A stretch of DNA of 10,140 nucleotides, taken from contig JNEM01010955.1 of assembly GCA_000697335.1 (NCBI GenBank), positions 1 through 10,140 of the forward strand, written 5' to 3'. This stretch comes from Conidiobolus incongruus B7586. Lineage: Eukaryota > Entomophthoromycota > Entomophthoromycetes > Entomophthorales > Conidiobolaceae. Under the pieces are notes generated by a model. That model made no database searches and was not told the DNA's origin. It saw nothing but the letters and a program-made list of their open reading frames with translations. Positions 8,319 through 10,140 of this stretch are shown piece by piece. Within the stretch, counting starts at the first letter, position 1. Each line of letters begins with the position of its first letter. The position numbers were made by a program, and so were the translations under genes.

Positions 8319-9360
8319 ATATTTATCATAACTTTATTATTTAAGGTTATTAAAGTTTTTATATATATATAAAAAACTTTTTTTTAATTTTTACTAACTT
8401 AATATAAAAAAAGTTATATAAAAGTAAATTTGTTTTTATAATTAATATTAAATTAATAAACCTCTCAACTAGTTCCCTTTTAGTAATTTTAATATATTAC
8501 CTGTTTTTTAAACTTTTTAATTTAATATTATTATAAATTTTACTAAAATATTTTGAACTTCAAATAGGTTTAATTATGTTTTTATTATTATAAATTATTT
8601 AACAAAAATAATATATTTTATATTAATTAATAAAAAAGCTAACTTAAAAACTATTGTTAAGTTATTTATTAAAAATATCTTTATATATTATAAGTTTTTA
8701 TCAACTATTATAATAAATTATAATAGAAAATTCATAAGTAAATTTTAGTCTTTATTTATAAAGTTACTAGGTTATTAATATAACCTTATAGCCTTTTATC
8801 ATCTATAATTTAATGGTTAATTTAAGTAAGCAATTTGTGTTTTAAAAAAGCTTTTAAATCTTATTTTAATTATAACATAAAAAATTAAATTAAGAATTTA
8901 TCTTTGCTTAAATTTACTTTTAATAATTTAATTAATTTATCCACTAATAATATATTAATTTACTTAAATTATAACTAATATCTTACTTTAACTGTAAATA
9001 TAACATCTGATATTGATTTTTATCTAATATTATCAATTTCATAGAGTATATATATTTTTTATTATTTATAACTTAAGATTATATCTTCTTTATCTTAAAT
9101 ATATAAGATTATTACTATAATTTAAATACTTACCTTATTTTAACTTTATCTTTTAATTCTTTAATATTATTATTTTCAGATGGAATTAATTTTCCTTAAG
9201 ACTTTAATCAATTTATTATCAAATTATTATTTAAATAGTTAAAACTTTATTTAATTAAAAATATAAAACTATATTTAAATATATATAAACTAACTTTGCT
9301 TCTTAACTTATAAATTCACTTTGTTTTTAATTTGAAGTTATTAAAATTAAATTAAAATAC
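8319..9360 (+). pseudogene. Integrase remnant of the older element: zinc domain, core, GPY/F region
   Basis: Around 8319-8400 a 'NIYHNFII-GY-SFYIYIKNFF' pattern follows the integrase zinc-domain layout (H...H...K-L--I---F-W). From about 8455 to 8640 the translation follows the beginning of the core ('GLL-PLPIP--PF-S-S-DFI--LP---G-D-ILVVVD-LTK'). At about 8690-8880 'FLSTIIINYNRKFISKF' and a later 'FYHL-FNG' fit 'G-P--IVSDRG-QF-S-FW' and 'AYHPQTDGQ', the second and third catalytic blocks. About 9240-9350 contains 'LYLIKNIKLYLNIYKLTL' and 'FVFNLKLLK', matching the GPY/F pattern. It is deeply decayed; the succession of ordered matches makes the call firm although each one alone is weak. Confidence 0.78.
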
Positions 9361-9419
9361 AAAAGAATATTTTTTTTAAATATATTATATAATTTTAACC
9401 TTTTCCTATCAACTTAAAA

Positions 9420-9580
9420 TATAAGATATATATTATTAATAAAATTATTTATAAATTTGTTGAAATTAAGATAGATACTTTATATATTCTTAAAGTTATC
9501 TTTTTAATAGAGCTATTTAAAAAAATAAAGAAAATATTAAATATTTTAAAACTTTTAGAAAATTCCTTAGTAAATAATCT
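9420..9580 (+). pseudogene. Probable chromodomain remnant of the older element
   Basis: Downstream of the GPY/F region, the translation at about 9435-9575 loosely follows the chromodomain order. A 'VE-ILD-R' like stretch comes first, then a hydrophobic stretch in the place of 'YLVKWKGY'. The end, 'IELFKKIKKILNILKLLENSL', fits the 'WEPLENLKNAPELL-EF' helix. Position just before a polypurine tract and LTR is right for a chromovirus. The match is much weaker than in the younger element. Confidence 0.5.
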
Positions 9581-9623
9581 TAATTATTTTAAAAAAAGAC
9601 TTTACTCTATTATAATAAAATTT

Positions 9624-9631
9624 GAAGGGAG
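9624..9631 (+). other. Polypurine tract of the older element (GAAGGGAG)
   Basis: This purine run immediately precedes a TGTTATA LTR start. The junction GGGAGTGTTA is the same ten bases as at the younger element's tract and LTR border (6957-6966), so the two elements share this processing site. Confidence 0.75.
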
Positions 9632-10053
9632 TGTTATAAATTAATAACAATTTTTAAAATTCTTATAGATCATTATATAACCTATTCTTTTATAAATAGC
9701 TATATAATATATCTTTTTATAAAGTAATAAATATTAATATAGATAATTAATTAATAAATTTTTTTTGGATTTAACTTTTTATATAATTTAACTCTCTTTA
9801 ATTAATTTAACAAATCTAGAAAACTATTTAATATAATCAACTAGTTTTTTATATTAAACAAAACTAATATTATTTTAAGCTTTTTAAATATAATATTAAA
9901 GTTAATTTCAATTTTTTATTATAGGAAAACTTTAATAAATTTCTTTAGTTCATTAAAAAATAATTAATTAAAGTTTAAAAATTAAAAAAATTATGTTATA
10001 ATAATTATTATTTTATTTTTCAGTTATTTAAGAATAAAATTAATAATATAACA
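9632..10053 (+). repeat. Probable right (3') LTR of the older element, about 422 bp
   Basis: It starts TGTTATA straight after the polypurine tract. A perfect inverted counterpart, TATAACA, occurs at 10047-10053, giving TGT...ACA ends and a length close to the younger element's LTR (400 bp). The first 18 bases are also nearly palindromic (TGTTA...TAACA at 9632-9649). The right end is a proposal, because no left LTR is in view to align with it. If correct, the host duplication would start at 10054 with AAAGG. Confidence 0.6.
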
Positions 10054-10140
10054 AAAGGAATTATTTTGTTAGAAAATAATATATGATTTATTTAATTTAT
10101 TATACTTAATAGTTTTTTTAATTTATTATTTAAAATCCTT
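10054..10140. other. Unassigned AT-rich flank
   Basis: Eighty-seven bases to the window end, nearly all A and T, with no motif or coding pattern. This is the sequence into which the older element inserted if its LTR ends at 10053; otherwise it is the rest of that LTR. Confidence 0.5.

Larger units (their letters stand above)
7362..10053 (+). mobile_element. Older Ty3/gypsy chromovirus fossil, right part with 3' LTR
   Basis: This is the downstream continuation of the fossil whose left part ends at 1643. It holds, in family order, the RT connection, RNase H, integrase zinc domain, integrase core, GPY/F region, probable chromodomain, polypurine tract and LTR. All are on the + strand, the same orientation as the inserted element. 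G+C is very low (by-eye counts of sample lines near 7921 and 8581 give about 5-7%). The coding regions are very heavily broken, more than in the younger element. Domain order and the LTR show it was once a complete element; its left end is not in the window. Confidence 0.85.

Noticed and set aside
9632-9649. TGTTA...TAACA near-palindrome as an operator or terminator
   Set aside because: It coincides with the start of the proposed LTR and is AT-only in its centre; LTR termini explain it better.
1-10140. Mitochondrial or plastid DNA because of the very low G+C
   Set aside because: No organelle genes, rRNA or tRNA are seen, and the window is filled by nested LTR retrotransposons with chromodomains, which are nuclear.
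1-10140. CRISPR array, tRNA genes, riboswitches or bacterial operons
   Set aside because: There are no regularly spaced repeats, no cloverleaf-like G+C-containing stems and no bacterial gene structure; short AT repeats are explained by base composition.

Overview
The window is an extremely AT-rich, gene-free block of what looks like a filamentous-fungal nuclear genome (probably Ascomycota). It consists almost wholly of two nested LTR retrotransposon fossils of the Ty3/gypsy chromovirus type. Three observations point to a fungus with repeat-induced point mutation (RIP): chromodomain-bearing gypsy elements, two LTRs whose differences are all transitions, and the concentration of those differences at CpA/TpG dinucleotides. 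I see no host gene, rRNA, tRNA or CRISPR array. The longest open frames are short pieces of decayed retroelement coding sequence.

Layout. Positions 1-1643 are the left part of an older, very degraded Ty3/gypsy element. Its recognisable part is a reverse transcriptase (RT) remnant from about 1030 to 1643; positions 1-850 show nothing I can name. Positions 1644-7361 are a younger, structurally complete but non-functional element of 5718 bp. It has two 400-bp LTRs (1644-2043 and 6962-7361), a primer-binding-like site, a leader, gag, protease, RT, RNase H, integrase with H2C2, catalytic core and GPY/F regions, a C-terminal chromodomain and a polypurine tract. It is flanked by a perfect 5-bp target duplication, GATTT. 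Positions 7362-10053 are the right part of the older element. They resume at the point in the RT region where the left part stops and run through the RT connection, RNase H, integrase, GPY/F region and a likely chromodomain to a polypurine tract. A probable 422-bp LTR (9632-10053) with 7-bp inverted termini follows. The last 87 bases are unassigned AT-rich flank.

History. The older element inserted first and was heavily mutated. The younger one then landed inside its RT region and was itself mutated, but less. By-eye counts on sample lines give roughly 5-10% G+C in the older element and over 20% in the younger, so the two layers have different exposures to the same kind of process. The 5' end of the older element lies to the left of this window.

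I found no previously undescribed biological system here. The points of interest are the datable nesting, the clean RIP signature in the LTR pair, and the uneven distribution of mutations between and along the two LTRs.
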